From: Paenibacillus sp. JNUCC-31
GTDB lineage: Bacteria; Bacillota; Bacilli; Paenibacillales; Paenibacillaceae
DNA length: 64,000 nucleotides
NCBI RefSeq assembly: GCF_014844075.1
Contig: NZ_CP062165.1
Span: forward strand, 6,696,001 to 6,760,000
Direction: 5' to 3'
The notes under the pieces are model-generated. The model was not told the DNA's origin. It was given only the letters and a program-made list of their open reading frames with translations, and did not search any database. The position numbers were made by a program, and so were the translations under genes. Of the stretch, positions 54,059 to 63,735 are shown piece by piece (position 1 is the first letter of the stretch; each line of letters starts with the position of its first letter).

Positions 54059-54997
54059 CTAATATCTCCGTTTTTTGCTTGAAGCGGATTGCGGGGGCTT
54101 GCTTCGTTTATGGGACACACGGTGTGTGTTAGCCTTACGCCGTCGATTGGATAAGTGCTGCCGGATGAAACGTCTTTTCTTTTGGGTGGGTATTCGGGGA
54201 AGTGGTTGCATTGGTACTGGTGACAGATCAGAGCGTACATCCGGTATATCATTCAGTGCTTTGTAGTTTATTGGGACAATCTCAAGTGTTCTTAACATTC
54301 GGGGAATTTCCGGATCGACAAACACTTCCAGCTCATGTTCTCGAATGTCCAGCCAATTGGAAATGTCACGCAGAACATCATCGACATATCCCGGATGACA
54401 TACAATTTCGGTAACACCTGGGCGGAGCGTGGAAAAATGCTGAAGCAAACGATGTAATCCTTCATTGCCTTCGTAAGTATCCAGCAGAATCGTCTCCGTC
54501 ATTCGAGGAGCTGGCAGATCAGGGATTAAATGCTGAATTTGCGATCTCCGGAGTGGGATGTTTTCCCGGACTGCTTTCTCGGCCATTATTTTATATACTC
54601 TGGGATCGTTTTGGTGCAGCAATTGATGAGAATCCAGATGTGTAGGAGAAAGGGATGTATGCATAAAAACATTCCACTGCGCTTCGAGTTCCTTTGCAAT
54701 ATCCGTGATGTCTCGCACGAAGACATTGTTGCCCTTATAAAAAGAACCGTCAGAGTTCACCAGGGAAGGCACATGAGCCGGGTTGGACACAGGCCTTCCG
54801 TACGTCAGGTTGAAATGCAGTCCGATACCAAGGTCTGGCAATAATCGGGCACAACTCACTGCATGATCGAGACCCGGCATATTCACCATCATCGAAGTAC
54901 TCGTGATTCCCCCAGCTTGATATGCTTGAATAATTCCCTGATTAACGCCGGGTGACAGTCCAAAATCGTCCGCGTTAATAATCACTTGCCTGATCAT
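54059..54997 (-). CDS. ChbG/YdjC-family carbohydrate deacetylase with basic tail
   Basis: 312 residues. INADDFGLSPGVNQGI, LGIGLHFNLTYGRPVSNP, THLDSHQ and CHPGYVDD carry the metal-binding Asp and His residues of ChbG/YdjC enzymes, which deacetylate chito-oligosaccharides such as diacetylchitobiose. The catalytic domain ends near residue 270; the last 41 residues are extremely basic (17 Lys/Arg, including KKRR, RRRK and a terminal KKRRY), unlike ordinary family members. The tail may bind nucleic acid or polyanions, or be a frame-shifted extension. Stand-alone gene. Confidence 0.85.
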   Translation of the reverse strand: MIRQVIINADDFGLSPGVNQGIIQAYQAGGITSTSMMVNMPGLDHAVSCARLLPDLGIGLHFNLTYGRPVSNPAHVPSLVNSDGSFYKGNNVFVRDITDIAKELEAQWNVFMHTSLSPTHLDSHQLLHQNDPRVYKIMAEKAVRENIPLRRSQIQHLIPDLPAPRMTETILLDTYEGNEGLHRLLQHFSTLRPGVTEIVCHPGYVDDVLRDISNWLDIREHELEVFVDPEIPRMLRTLEIVPINYKALNDIPDVRSDLSPVPMQPLPRIPTQKKRRFIRQHLSNRRRKANTHRVSHKRSKPPQSASSKKRRY

Positions 54998-55254
54998 CCG
55001 CTACCTCCTTCCTAACATTGACTAGGAATCAACTGCCATGCCCCCAATATATTAAAGACAAGAAAGTATGGACCGTTCATTCGCACAGGCCTGACAAAAT
55101 TACTTCAAATGATGACATGTCCTTTACATATTCTGTTCACTTGGAGAATTTTCGAGCTGTCCTCGTAATACATTTAATGTAAAAGATGCGATGGATTGAT
55201 AAAAATGGGGTGTTCCCTTTCAAGTCAGTCCATTAACATGAGGAGGGAAAATGG

Positions 55255-56490
55255 TTGAAAAAGGGAAAAATGATAAGTCTGCTTGTGCTTTTCAGTTTGC
55301 TGGTTGCGTTGCTGCCTGGCACGACGACAAACGCAGCGCCAAACTGGAATCTGGTGTGGAGTGACGAATTCAATGGAAGCTCTCTGAATACGTCGAATTG
55401 GTCAGCAGAAATAGGTACCGGCAGTGGCGGATGGGGAAATAATGAATTGCAGTATTATACAAATCGCACCGAGAATCTGCAAGTTACAGGCGGGAACCTG
55501 GTCATTACTGCTCGCAAAGAAAATTACAACGGCAGCAGTTATACCTCGGCACGAATCAAGACCCAGGGTTTGAAGGATTTTACTTACGGGAAAGTGGAAG
55601 CACGGATCAAGCTGCCGTCAGGTCAGGGGCTGTGGCCTGCTTTTTGGATGCTGGGAAGCAATATTAATTCCGTTGGCTGGCCGAAGAGCGGAGAGATCGA
55701 CATTATGGAACGGGTCAATAACAACGCTTATGTAAACGGTACCGTGCATTGGGATGCTAACGGGCATGCCGATTATGGAAAGATTTCGGAAAATCTCGAT
55801 TTTTCTCAATTTCATGTATACAGCATCGAATGGGATTCCAAATATATAAGATGGTTCGTGGATGGCAAGCAATTCAATGAATTTTACATCGAAAATGGAA
55901 CAGGAAACACCGAAGAGTTCCAGCGTCCGTTCTTCCTCCTGCTAAATATGGCTGTGGGCGGAAACTGGCCTGGCAGCCCCAATAATGCGACACCTTTCCC
56001 GTCACAAATGCTTGTGGATTATGTACGGGTATATCAAGCAGCGAGTACACCCAATATTGTCAGCGGGGGCCTCTATACGATCGGTTCCAAAGCAAGCGGT
56101 AAAGTGTTGGATATTGTAGATGTGTCTACGGCAAGTGGAGCCAAGGTGCAACAATGGACCAATTACAGTGCAACTAACCAAACGTTCAGGGTGGATAGCA
56201 CAGGTGATGGTTACTATAAACTCACGGCTGTTCACAGCGGCAAAGTACTGGATGTGCCGAGCTCGACAGCATCTCCTGGTGTACAGCTTCAGCAATGGGA
56301 CGATAACGGGTCTAACGCCCAAAGGTGGAGCATTCAGGATACGGGTAACGGTTACTATAAAATCATTTCCAAGGTGAATGGATTGGCGGTGGATGTATCG
56401 AACTCTTCAACAGCAGATGGGGCCGCAGTGCAACAATGGAATGATAACGGTACAGATGCGCAAAGATGGTCATTTAACAAATTGAATTAA
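55255..56490 (+). CDS. secreted GH16 endo-beta-glucanase with ricin-type lectin domain
   Basis: 411 residues, TTG start chosen because AGGAGGG lies 7 nt before it, whereas the overlapping out-of-frame ATG at 55251 is too close. Signal peptide (lysines 2-3 and 5, core ISLLVLFSLLVALLPG, cleavage near TNAA). GH16 domain about 28-265: WSDEFNGSSLNTSNW, catalytic GEIDIME with nucleophile E147, D149 and acid/base E152; the overall pattern is of the laminarinase (endo-1,3-beta-glucanase) group. A C-terminal ricin-B/CBM13 trefoil with three QW repeats (QQWTNY, QQWDDNG, QQWNDNG) binds glycan. It probably attacks fungal or plant beta-glucan. Confidence 0.9.
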   Translation: MKKGKMISLLVLFSLLVALLPGTTTNAAPNWNLVWSDEFNGSSLNTSNWSAEIGTGSGGWGNNELQYYTNRTENLQVTGGNLVITARKENYNGSSYTSARIKTQGLKDFTYGKVEARIKLPSGQGLWPAFWMLGSNINSVGWPKSGEIDIMERVNNNAYVNGTVHWDANGHADYGKISENLDFSQFHVYSIEWDSKYIRWFVDGKQFNEFYIENGTGNTEEFQRPFFLLLNMAVGGNWPGSPNNATPFPSQMLVDYVRVYQAASTPNIVSGGLYTIGSKASGKVLDIVDVSTASGAKVQQWTNYSATNQTFRVDSTGDGYYKLTAVHSGKVLDVPSSTASPGVQLQQWDDNGSNAQRWSIQDTGNGYYKIISKVNGLAVDVSNSSTADGAAVQQWNDNGTDAQRWSFNKLN

Positions 56491-56603
56491 ATATATTGCA
56501 ATAACTTTGGGAGAATCAATTACAAGATTCATTGTGCTTATATATTGTAAACATCTCTGCCAACAAAGACCAATTGATCATTGCGATCAGAGCAGCAGAA
56601 CCT

Positions 56604-56641
56604 AAAAAGAACGGTGTGAAGTTTCTCACGTCGTTCTTTTT
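56604..56641 (+). terminator. terminator downstream of GH16 gene
   Basis: AAAAAGAACG and CGTTCTTTTT, with inner GTGA/TCAC pairs. Confidence 0.85.
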
Positions 56642-57239
56642 GGTGTCAGAATGAATCAGACTTAGTTATAAAGAACTCTATGAATCAATCAAAGAGTCAA
56701 GGTATTTCGCATTTATGAAAAACAGAAACATAATGGAGAGTCATTAGACTTATGAAAGCATTAAAAAGGCTTATTTTCTATATTTTTCTATAAAAGTACT
56801 TGTATATCTCTTTTTTTGACTCTATAATATACCATAAAAATACAATTACTTTCTAAACTTTATATTATATGTAATTTTGAGAGTGTGTTTGTACATATGT
56901 AAAGAAATCTCCTGATCTACCCAGTTCCATAATACTCCCATGTAAAGTATGCGTTCTTGCTAACGCTGGTGATTACCCTCCATAATGCATGCGAATTTCC
57001 GCTCACAAGATGAATTGATCTGAAATCCACCTCTTCCATATAAGCTGAAAATGGCTATCTACTATCTTTCACATACGATGTAACTTACTAACCAATAACC
57101 TGTCCTGTAAAGGAGGTGAGGCTTGATGTAGATAAACGCAATCTGTCTATCCAATTGAGGCCGTTTCATCATTTCGTTTAAAGAAATGGGTACAGTGAAT
57201 CGCTGTATTACAAAAACCGGGTAAAGGGAGTGGAAAAGT
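56642..57239. other. long AT-rich leader region of the subtilase gene
   Basis: About 600 nt without a supported gene. The first half is very AT-rich and could hold promoters (TTGACT at 56816 with TACAAT at 56841, spacing 19, long). The last 130 nt contain a perfect Shine-Dalgarno with ATG-TAG (57109-57131) and two small hairpins (CATTTC/GAAATG near 57170-57188, ACAG/CTGT near 57192-57206). No known riboswitch was recognised. Confidence 0.4.
57109..57131 (+). promoter_or_regulatory. perfect Shine-Dalgarno followed by a start-stop ATG-TAG
   Basis: AAAGGAGGTG at 57109-57118, 7-nt spacer, ATG at 57126 immediately followed by TAG. A TTG directly before the ATG would give only a two-codon frame. 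It lies 109-131 nt upstream of the subtilase start in its likely leader. Confidence 0.45.
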
Positions 57240-60200
57240 TTGATAAAGATAAACCGTTTACGCAAGCCGCTTTCCATGGGCCTGTCGCTTCTCCTTGCAT
57301 TATCTATCATTCATCCGGTTTCAGCTGAAAACGCTGCATCGCAGAAGATCGACATGAAATCCAGTTTGGAGAAAATCACCACCTCCAAAATCAACGCCAA
57401 GCTGAGCAAGGAATTTGAGAGCAATGATTATGTAACTTATCTGGTGAAAATGAAAGAACAGGTAGACACAGCCTCAGTATCCAAGCTAGCGATGGAAAAG
57501 GCGACGATTGAAAAGCAAACGGCTTCTGCAACGAAATTGTCTGTGCGAAGCACGGTTGTCAGTACGCTGCGGGAAACGGCCTCACGATCCCAGTACACCC
57601 TGGAACATTTTCTTGAAAAGGAACTTGACCTTGGCAAAGTCAAAGAATATAAAAGTTATTTCATCGTTAATGCACTCGCAGTAACAAGTACGAAGGAAGT
57701 GATGGAACAGATTGCACTTCTTCCCGAGGTGGATAAAATACTGCCTAACGAGCAGCGTTATATGCAGAAAACCGAGGTTAGCAGCGAAAATGCAACAGCA
57801 GCTCCAGCAACAGAGTCTGCCAAGGCACCAGCCAAAGAGGCAGCAGCGAAGGAAAATGCAGCGGCTGATAATAAGAACTTGCAGACAGAGAACGTTGAAT
57901 GGAATATCGATTCTATCAACGCGCCAGCAGTCTGGGATAGAGGAATCGACGGTACTGGAATCGTTGTTGCCAACCTGGACAGCGGGGTCGATTACACCCA
58001 TCCGGCGCTCCGCAGTAAATGGAGAGGACTTGACGCTTCGGGAAATATCGTTGATCCCGAGCTAAGCTGGTATGATCCCCATAGCAATGCCTCCCTTCCT
58101 GCGGATGGAGACGGTCATGGTACACATACGATGGGTACAATGGTAGGTTCTGAAGCCAACGGTACCAACAAGATCGGGGTTGCTCCCGGAGCAAAATGGA
58201 TTGCTGTCCGGATTTTCAATCCGGAAACCACCGATGCCATTATACTGGATGGCGGGCAATGGCTGATTGCTCCAGTAGATGCCGAAGGAAACCTGCATCC
58301 TGAGCTTGCCCCGGATGTGGTGAACAATTCCTGGGGTGGTGGCCCAGGATTAGACGAGTGGTTCCGTCCAATGGTTCAGGCTTGGCGAGATGCACAGATC
58401 TTTCCGGAATTCTCAGCCGGGAATGTGACACTGACGAACCCGGGAGGTCCAGGTTCGGTTGCGAACCCTGCGAACTATCCAGAAAGCTTTGCTACCGGAG
58501 CAACGGATATCGACGGGAATCTGGCTTCCTTTTCCCTTCTTGGTCCGTCCCCATATGAGGAGATAAAACCTGAAGTTTCGGCGCCAGGTGTTAACATTCG
58601 TTCCTCTGTTCCGGGCGGAGCATATGAGGGTGGCTGGAACGGCACGTCCATGGCAGGCCCGCATACAACTGCACTGGCCGCACTCCTGCTTCAAGCCAAT
58701 CATTCCCTTACGGTTGATCAGTTGGAGCAGATCATTATAGATACAGCGACACCGAGAACAGACAGCCAGTATCCAACATCGCCAAATAACGGATACGGAC
58801 ACGGCATCATTAATGCATTGGATGCAGTAGGTTCCGTACTCGAGGGCATAGGAACAGTATCTGGCAGGGTTGTCACAGCAGGTGACGATCTGGAAGCACC
58901 AATCCTGGAGCATACGCCTGTAAATTCTGCTTTTACGGGGCTGGATATTCCGCTGACTGCGCGTGTTACCGATAATGTCGGTGTAACTGCAGTCGAAGCT
59001 TTTGCCAAAACAACAGGCACAAGCCAATATGTATATCTGCCAATGAATCGGATTGATGGAGATGCCAAAGACGGAACCTACACAGCGACGATTCCGTCAT
59101 TCTTAATCGAGTCGCAGGGCTTGGAATACTACATCCGAGTCAATGATTACGGTAACAACGGATTCGAGAGTAAAGTTTATAAGGTTGCAGTATCCAATGG
59201 AGTCCAGCCTGGATATCTGCAGGATTTTGAGGAAGATAATCTCGGCTTTACCTCGGGGGGCGTTGGTAACACTTGGGCTTGGGGAGCACCAACAAGCGGT
59301 CCGGGAAGTGCCTTCTCTGGTGATAAAGTGGTTGCTACCAACTTGACCGGTACTTATGCAGCCAATAGTAATACCTATTTGCTCGCACCGCCAATCGATC
59401 TTACCCAGAGTACAGAGGGAGCATTGGTGTCCTTCAAACACTGGTATGATTTGGAGAGCAACGTCGATTTTGGAAAAGTGTACATTGCAACGGAGGGCAG
59501 TGACTATGCATTCGAAGAGGCATTGAGCTTCACGGGTGCTGGTGGAGGATGGAAGACACAGTATGTGGACTTGCGTGATTATGCTGGTCAGCAGGTGTTT
59601 ATCAAGTTTAATCTGACGAGTGACAATTCCGTTCAAAAGGCTGGCTGGTATATCGATGACTTTTCAGTTCAAGCACCAGATGATATTGCTCCGGGAGCAC
59701 CAAGCGGATTGTCAGCTTCATCCGACATACTGGGAAATGTAAACTTGTCCTGGACCGGAACAGACGATGAGGATTTGCAATCCTACAACATTTATCGTTC
59801 AACAAGCTCAGGAAGCGGTTATGAAGCCATCGGAAATACTTCGACAACAACCTTTACGGATACCGCTACGGTGACCGATTCGACTTATTATTATACGGTA
59901 GCCGCTCTTGATTATAGCGGCAATGAAAGTGACAAGTCGAATGAGGTATCCGTGACCGTGGAGGTCCCAGAAGATATCTATATCGACCATTTCGATGGCA
60001 ATAACGACAATGATTGGACTCATTCGGGCACCAAGGACGAGTGGGAGCGCGGCGTACCCGTCGTTGGACCTGCCAGTGCCGTATCTTCGCCGAATGTGTG
60101 GGCAACGGACTTGGACAGTACGTATGAGAACGGGTCGAACTATTCTCTGGTATCACCAGTGGTGGATCTGACTCAGGTGGATCAAGCCACTCTGACCTTT

Positions 60201-62438
60201 AATCATTGGTATGAGATTGAAAGTGGATACGATTACGGCTATGTCGAGGTCACGAAAGACGGTGGCAGCACATGGTCGGAGCTCGGTAAGTTCTCTCATT
60301 CTTCAAATGGGAAACAATGGACACCGGTATTCTACGATTTGACTGCATTGAAGGGAAATGAAGTTCAATTCCGGTTCAGATTGACTTCAGACAACAGTGT
60401 CGTCAAGCAAGGCTGGTACATCGATGACTTCCGCATCTTGGGAATCGCCGCTGAGACGGTGACAAAAGATACGGCGGTTGTTCTGAACAGTGATAAGCCT
60501 AAGCCGGCATATGATAATCCTTGGTACAAAATTTCAAGCACGGACAAGGCTGAATTCAATAAAACCAAGCAGGAACAGCCCGAAGTACAGAAACCTGGAA
60601 CAGGCTCTGTAACGCCGCAAAGCTTGCCTGCAAGTGCAACGGTCACCGTTCTGGAAACAGGACGTTCCGTGAAGACGGACCCGACGACAGGCAAATACAG
60701 CTTTACTCACGTGGCCGGCGATTACACGTTGAAGGCTGAGGCCTATGGATATTACCCTCAGACGAAGACGGTAACCATCACGGACGGTAGTGGAGCGACA
60801 GCCAACTTCAATCTGGAGACCATTCCTCAAGGCAAGATTGAAGGTATTGTGAGCGATGAACGGACAGGAAAGCCTATAGCTGGAGCATCCGTTCTTGTAT
60901 TGGAAGATGCTCAGGTAGGTGCTGTTCGGACAGGGTCAGACGGCAAATTCATCCTGGACGTACTGGAAGGAAACTATACGCTGTCCATTATGGCTGCTGA
61001 CTATTACAGCAAAACTGTAAGTGTAACGGTACCTGGAAATGGAAAAGTCGAAGCGAAGGTGGCGTTAAAACCATTTATCGGGTTTCCCGGAGAAATCGCC
61101 TATGACGATGGAACAGCTGAAAATGCAAGAGCATTTGTCGCGGCCAATAATGCTTGGGCTGTACGTATGACTCCGGAAATGGAAACTGCACAGCTTACAG
61201 GTGCATCCCTTCGATTCTGGAATACGGAGTGGCCTGTACCGGGGGGGACGGCATTCCAATATGCTGTCTATGATGCCTCCGGTTCGGGTGGAGCACCAGG
61301 ACGATTGCTGGCGGGACCGTTCGACGGTACGGCACTGCGCAATGATCAGTGGACAACCGTTGAGTTTCCAGAACCAGTGGTGGTGAAAGGTGACTTCTAC
61401 ATCGTGTATGTACAGACAGCTGCTGGAACGAGCGCACCGGGACTTGCAACCGATGAAACGGGTGTGAATGCGGAGCGGAGTTGGCAGCGTGTAGGGGGTG
61501 TATGGAGTACTGCACCCGCAGAAGAGGGGAACTATATGATTCGTGCAGTGGTGAGATACCCGGTGAATGCACCTGTCCTCACGCAACCGACGAACACTTA
61601 TACGAATCAATCGACATATGCCGTATCCGGAACTTCTCCAGCTAATGGAGCCCAAATCAAGATCTATAACGGGAAAGAGGTTGCGGGAACAACAACTGTA
61701 GAGAATGGAGCGTTTAAGCTTAATGTAAAACTCCGTGCAGGCATTAACGCCCTTACTGCCGAGGCGGTAGTTAACGGAAAGACAACGGACCGTTCACTTC
61801 CAGTTGTAATCATTTTGGATCAGACCGGACCTGTGTTAACGGTTCTGACTCCTGAGGAAGGAAGCCGAACCAATACGGAAGTAGTGCATGTGACAGGCCA
61901 TGTAGAGGAGCAATTCCTCGACAAGGTGACTGTGAACGGACAAAAAGTGCAATTGGAGAAAGACAGAAGCTTTAATCACCGCCTACTCGTAAATGAAGGC
62001 CAGAACACCATTACAATAACGGCGACGGATATTGCCGGCAATAAAACAACCGTGACCCGTGTCGTTCATGTGGAAACAGCTCTGCCGGAGCTTACGAATA
62101 TTTCTCCAGCGGAGGATGTACGGATAGTGGCAGGAGAGAGCGTGGCGGTTTCTTTCGACAGTACGCCTAATCTGCAAGCTTCTTTCCGGATTGAGCTGCC
62201 ATCCAATCTGAGCACACAGGCTGGGGCAGAGATTCCATTGGTGGAGACAGAACCTGGTCATTATACAGGCACCTACACCACAGCTTCTTCGCTGGTGCTT
62301 GATGGTGGAGTAATCGTGATCCGTGCGCAGGATGCAGCAGGAAACAAAGTTGAGGTGGAAGCGCCAGGACGTTTGTTCGTTGCTGCAGCAGAAGCTTCCG
62401 ATACGAACGAGCCTTCTGACGAAAATCCCTTGCCATAA
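57240..62438 (+). CDS. multidomain secreted subtilase (S8), bacillopeptidase-F-like
   Basis: 1732 residues, TTG start with AAAGGGAGTGG at good spacing. Signal peptide (cleavage near PVSAENA, about residue 30), I9-type propeptide (about 55-175), an Ala/Lys/Glu linker (about 180-215), then the S8 catalytic domain: D247 in ANLDSGVDYTHP, H293 in GDGHGTHTMG, S470 in GTSMAGPH, oxyanion Asn in NNSWGGG. Further: two immune-inhibitor-A/MAM-like beta domains each ending GWYIDDF, separated by a fibronectin-III domain; two carboxypeptidase-regulatory-like repeats (about 1120-1275); another beta-sandwich; and Ig-like repeats to the end. No S-layer or sortase anchor, so it is probably released. Role: extracellular protein degradation. 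Terminator behind. Confidence 0.92.
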   Translation: MIKINRLRKPLSMGLSLLLALSIIHPVSAENAASQKIDMKSSLEKITTSKINAKLSKEFESNDYVTYLVKMKEQVDTASVSKLAMEKATIEKQTASATKLSVRSTVVSTLRETASRSQYTLEHFLEKELDLGKVKEYKSYFIVNALAVTSTKEVMEQIALLPEVDKILPNEQRYMQKTEVSSENATAAPATESAKAPAKEAAAKENAAADNKNLQTENVEWNIDSINAPAVWDRGIDGTGIVVANLDSGVDYTHPALRSKWRGLDASGNIVDPELSWYDPHSNASLPADGDGHGTHTMGTMVGSEANGTNKIGVAPGAKWIAVRIFNPETTDAIILDGGQWLIAPVDAEGNLHPELAPDVVNNSWGGGPGLDEWFRPMVQAWRDAQIFPEFSAGNVTLTNPGGPGSVANPANYPESFATGATDIDGNLASFSLLGPSPYEEIKPEVSAPGVNIRSSVPGGAYEGGWNGTSMAGPHTTALAALLLQANHSLTVDQLEQIIIDTATPRTDSQYPTSPNNGYGHGIINALDAVGSVLEGIGTVSGRVVTAGDDLEAPILEHTPVNSAFTGLDIPLTARVTDNVGVTAVEAFAKTTGTSQYVYLPMNRIDGDAKDGTYTATIPSFLIESQGLEYYIRVNDYGNNGFESKVYKVAVSNGVQPGYLQDFEEDNLGFTSGGVGNTWAWGAPTSGPGSAFSGDKVVATNLTGTYAANSNTYLLAPPIDLTQSTEGALVSFKHWYDLESNVDFGKVYIATEGSDYAFEEALSFTGAGGGWKTQYVDLRDYAGQQVFIKFNLTSDNSVQKAGWYIDDFSVQAPDDIAPGAPSGLSASSDILGNVNLSWTGTDDEDLQSYNIYRSTSSGSGYEAIGNTSTTTFTDTATVTDSTYYYTVAALDYSGNESDKSNEVSVTVEVPEDIYIDHFDGNNDNDWTHSGTKDEWERGVPVVGPASAVSSPNVWATDLDSTYENGSNYSLVSPVVDLTQVDQATLTFNHWYEIESGYDYGYVEVTKDGGSTWSELGKFSHSSNGKQWTPVFYDLTALKGNEVQFRFRLTSDNSVVKQGWYIDDFRILGIAAETVTKDTAVVLNSDKPKPAYDNPWYKISSTDKAEFNKTKQEQPEVQKPGTGSVTPQSLPASATVTVLETGRSVKTDPTTGKYSFTHVAGDYTLKAEAYGYYPQTKTVTITDGSGATANFNLETIPQGKIEGIVSDERTGKPIAGASVLVLEDAQVGAVRTGSDGKFILDVLEGNYTLSIMAADYYSKTVSVTVPGNGKVEAKVALKPFIGFPGEIAYDDGTAENARAFVAANNAWAVRMTPEMETAQLTGASLRFWNTEWPVPGGTAFQYAVYDASGSGGAPGRLLAGPFDGTALRNDQWTTVEFPEPVVVKGDFYIVYVQTAAGTSAPGLATDETGVNAERSWQRVGGVWSTAPAEEGNYMIRAVVRYPVNAPVLTQPTNTYTNQSTYAVSGTSPANGAQIKIYNGKEVAGTTTVENGAFKLNVKLRAGINALTAEAVVNGKTTDRSLPVVIILDQTGPVLTVLTPEEGSRTNTEVVHVTGHVEEQFLDKVTVNGQKVQLEKDRSFNHRLLVNEGQNTITITATDIAGNKTTVTRVVHVETALPELTNISPAEDVRIVAGESVAVSFDSTPNLQASFRIELPSNLSTQAGAEIPLVETEPGHYTGTYTTASSLVLDGGVIVIRAQDAAGNKVEVEAPGRLFVAAAEASDTNEPSDENPLP

Positions 62439-62455
62439 ATCTGAAATTGAAATGA

Positions 62456-62494
62456 AAAGCCGACAAGCCCAAAGATAGTGGCTTGTCGGCTTTT
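62456..62494 (+). terminator. terminator after subtilase gene
   Basis: AAAAGCCGACAAGCC and GGCTTGTCGGCTTTT, exact. Confidence 0.95.
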
Positions 62495-62529
62495 CGTGTG
62501 TAGTGGTTCCAACTTTTTTAATGAAGAGG

Positions 62530-62569
62530 AAGCTTCCTGTAACACGACGGCGTGAGCGGGAAGCTTTTT
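62530..62569 (+). terminator. second terminator-like hairpin
   Basis: AAGCTTCC and GGAAGCTT followed by TTT; loop 21 nt. Possibly a backup terminator. Confidence 0.55.
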
Positions 62570-62711
62570 GCTTGTTATTCTCGAAGGGTTGTTCTAAATC
62601 ATGTCGTGATTTTATATATTTATTGTCGTAAGTTCCTATTAAAATTAGATCAAGTCTGTGTTACTTTATACTTAGATGTCAGAATATCATATAGTATGGA
62701 GGTTAAACATA

Positions 62712-63716
62712 GTGACCATTCGAATAGGCAAAATAAGCTTATGGCACGTCCATGCCTGGGATTATATCAAGCAGGTTCAGGAGCATGAAGATACGGAGAT
62801 GGCTGCGGTGTGGGATGAAGATGCCGTGCGCGGACAGGAAGCAGCCGAACGTCTGAACGTACCATTCTACGCTTCACTTGAGGATATGCTGGCACAGGAC
62901 AACATCGATGCCGTCATTGTGGATGCGCCAACTCGCCTTCATGAAGAGGTAATCTCAGCTGCTGCAAAAGCAGGCAAACATATTTTCACAGAGAAAGTTA
63001 TTGCTTCAACCGTAAAAGAGGTCAATTCGATCATTACTGATGTACAGGATAGCGGAGTGAAAATGACAGTTTCTTTGCCTCGTTTGAATGATGGATATAC
63101 ATTAACGATTCAGGATGTTCTGCGCCAAGAACTACTTGGTAAAGTGACTTATGTTCGTGTACGCCTATCCCATAACGGGGCCATAGGCAACTGGTTGCCT
63201 GAGCATTTTTATAATTTGGAAGATTGCCAGGGCGGGGCATTGATTGATCTCGGTTGTCATCCGATGTATCTGACGAATCTTTTCCTGGGTCAAGAAGTGA
63301 CTGGTGTTAATGCCAATTTTGGATATGTAACTGGCAAAGAGGTTGAAGATAACGCCGTTGCCACGTTATTTACAGATTCCGGAGCAATTGGGGTGGTCGA
63401 GGCTGGATTTGTGAACAGTCATTCGCCGTTTACGATCGAGGTTCATGGTACGGAGGGCACACTGTTATACGGAACACCGGAGAATAAGCTGCTGATTCGC
63501 ACAAATGTCGGTTCAGATCAACAAAAAGAATGGACGGAGATTCCTTTGCTGGACAGAAGAGAAAGCGCATTCAGCCAGTGGGTATCCCATATTCAAAATG
63601 ATACGATTGCTACCGAGAATTTGCAGACGGCCACTCAGTTAACTCGACTGATGGAGGCGGCCAACCTCTCTGCCAAGGAAGGGCGCAGAATCTCCTTGAA
63701 GGACTTGCAGGGGTAG
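62712..63716 (+). CDS. Gfo/Idh/MocA-family oxidoreductase
   Basis: 334 residues from the GTG at 62712, because GGAGG lies 9 nt upstream and the Rossmann strand begins at once (IRIGKISLWHVHAWDYI); an in-frame ATG at 62676 has no site. The first turn lacks the usual GxGxxG and reads GKISLWH, a variant seen in some sugar dehydrogenase subgroups. The typical EKVIASTVKEV stands in place of EKP, and the C-terminal alpha/beta domain has LIDLGCHPMYLTNLFLG. NAD(P)-dependent sugar or inositol-type dehydrogenase, substrate unknown. A cupin/AraC-type gene follows 19 nt later, as part of a probable sugar locus beyond the window. Confidence 0.82.
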   Translation: MTIRIGKISLWHVHAWDYIKQVQEHEDTEMAAVWDEDAVRGQEAAERLNVPFYASLEDMLAQDNIDAVIVDAPTRLHEEVISAAAKAGKHIFTEKVIASTVKEVNSIITDVQDSGVKMTVSLPRLNDGYTLTIQDVLRQELLGKVTYVRVRLSHNGAIGNWLPEHFYNLEDCQGGALIDLGCHPMYLTNLFLGQEVTGVNANFGYVTGKEVEDNAVATLFTDSGAIGVVEAGFVNSHSPFTIEVHGTEGTLLYGTPENKLLIRTNVGSDQQKEWTEIPLLDRRESAFSQWVSHIQNDTIATENLQTATQLTRLMEAANLSAKEGRRISLKDLQG

Positions 63717-63735
63717 GATATTGGGAGGTGGTGTA

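Noticed and set aside
57000..57239. Cyclic-di-GMP or ydaO-type riboswitch before the subtilase
   Set aside because: The hallmark core sequences are absent.
58413..59027. 204-codon minus-strand frame inside the subtilase gene
   Set aside because: Cys/Arg-rich shadow of the coding strand; no ribosome site.
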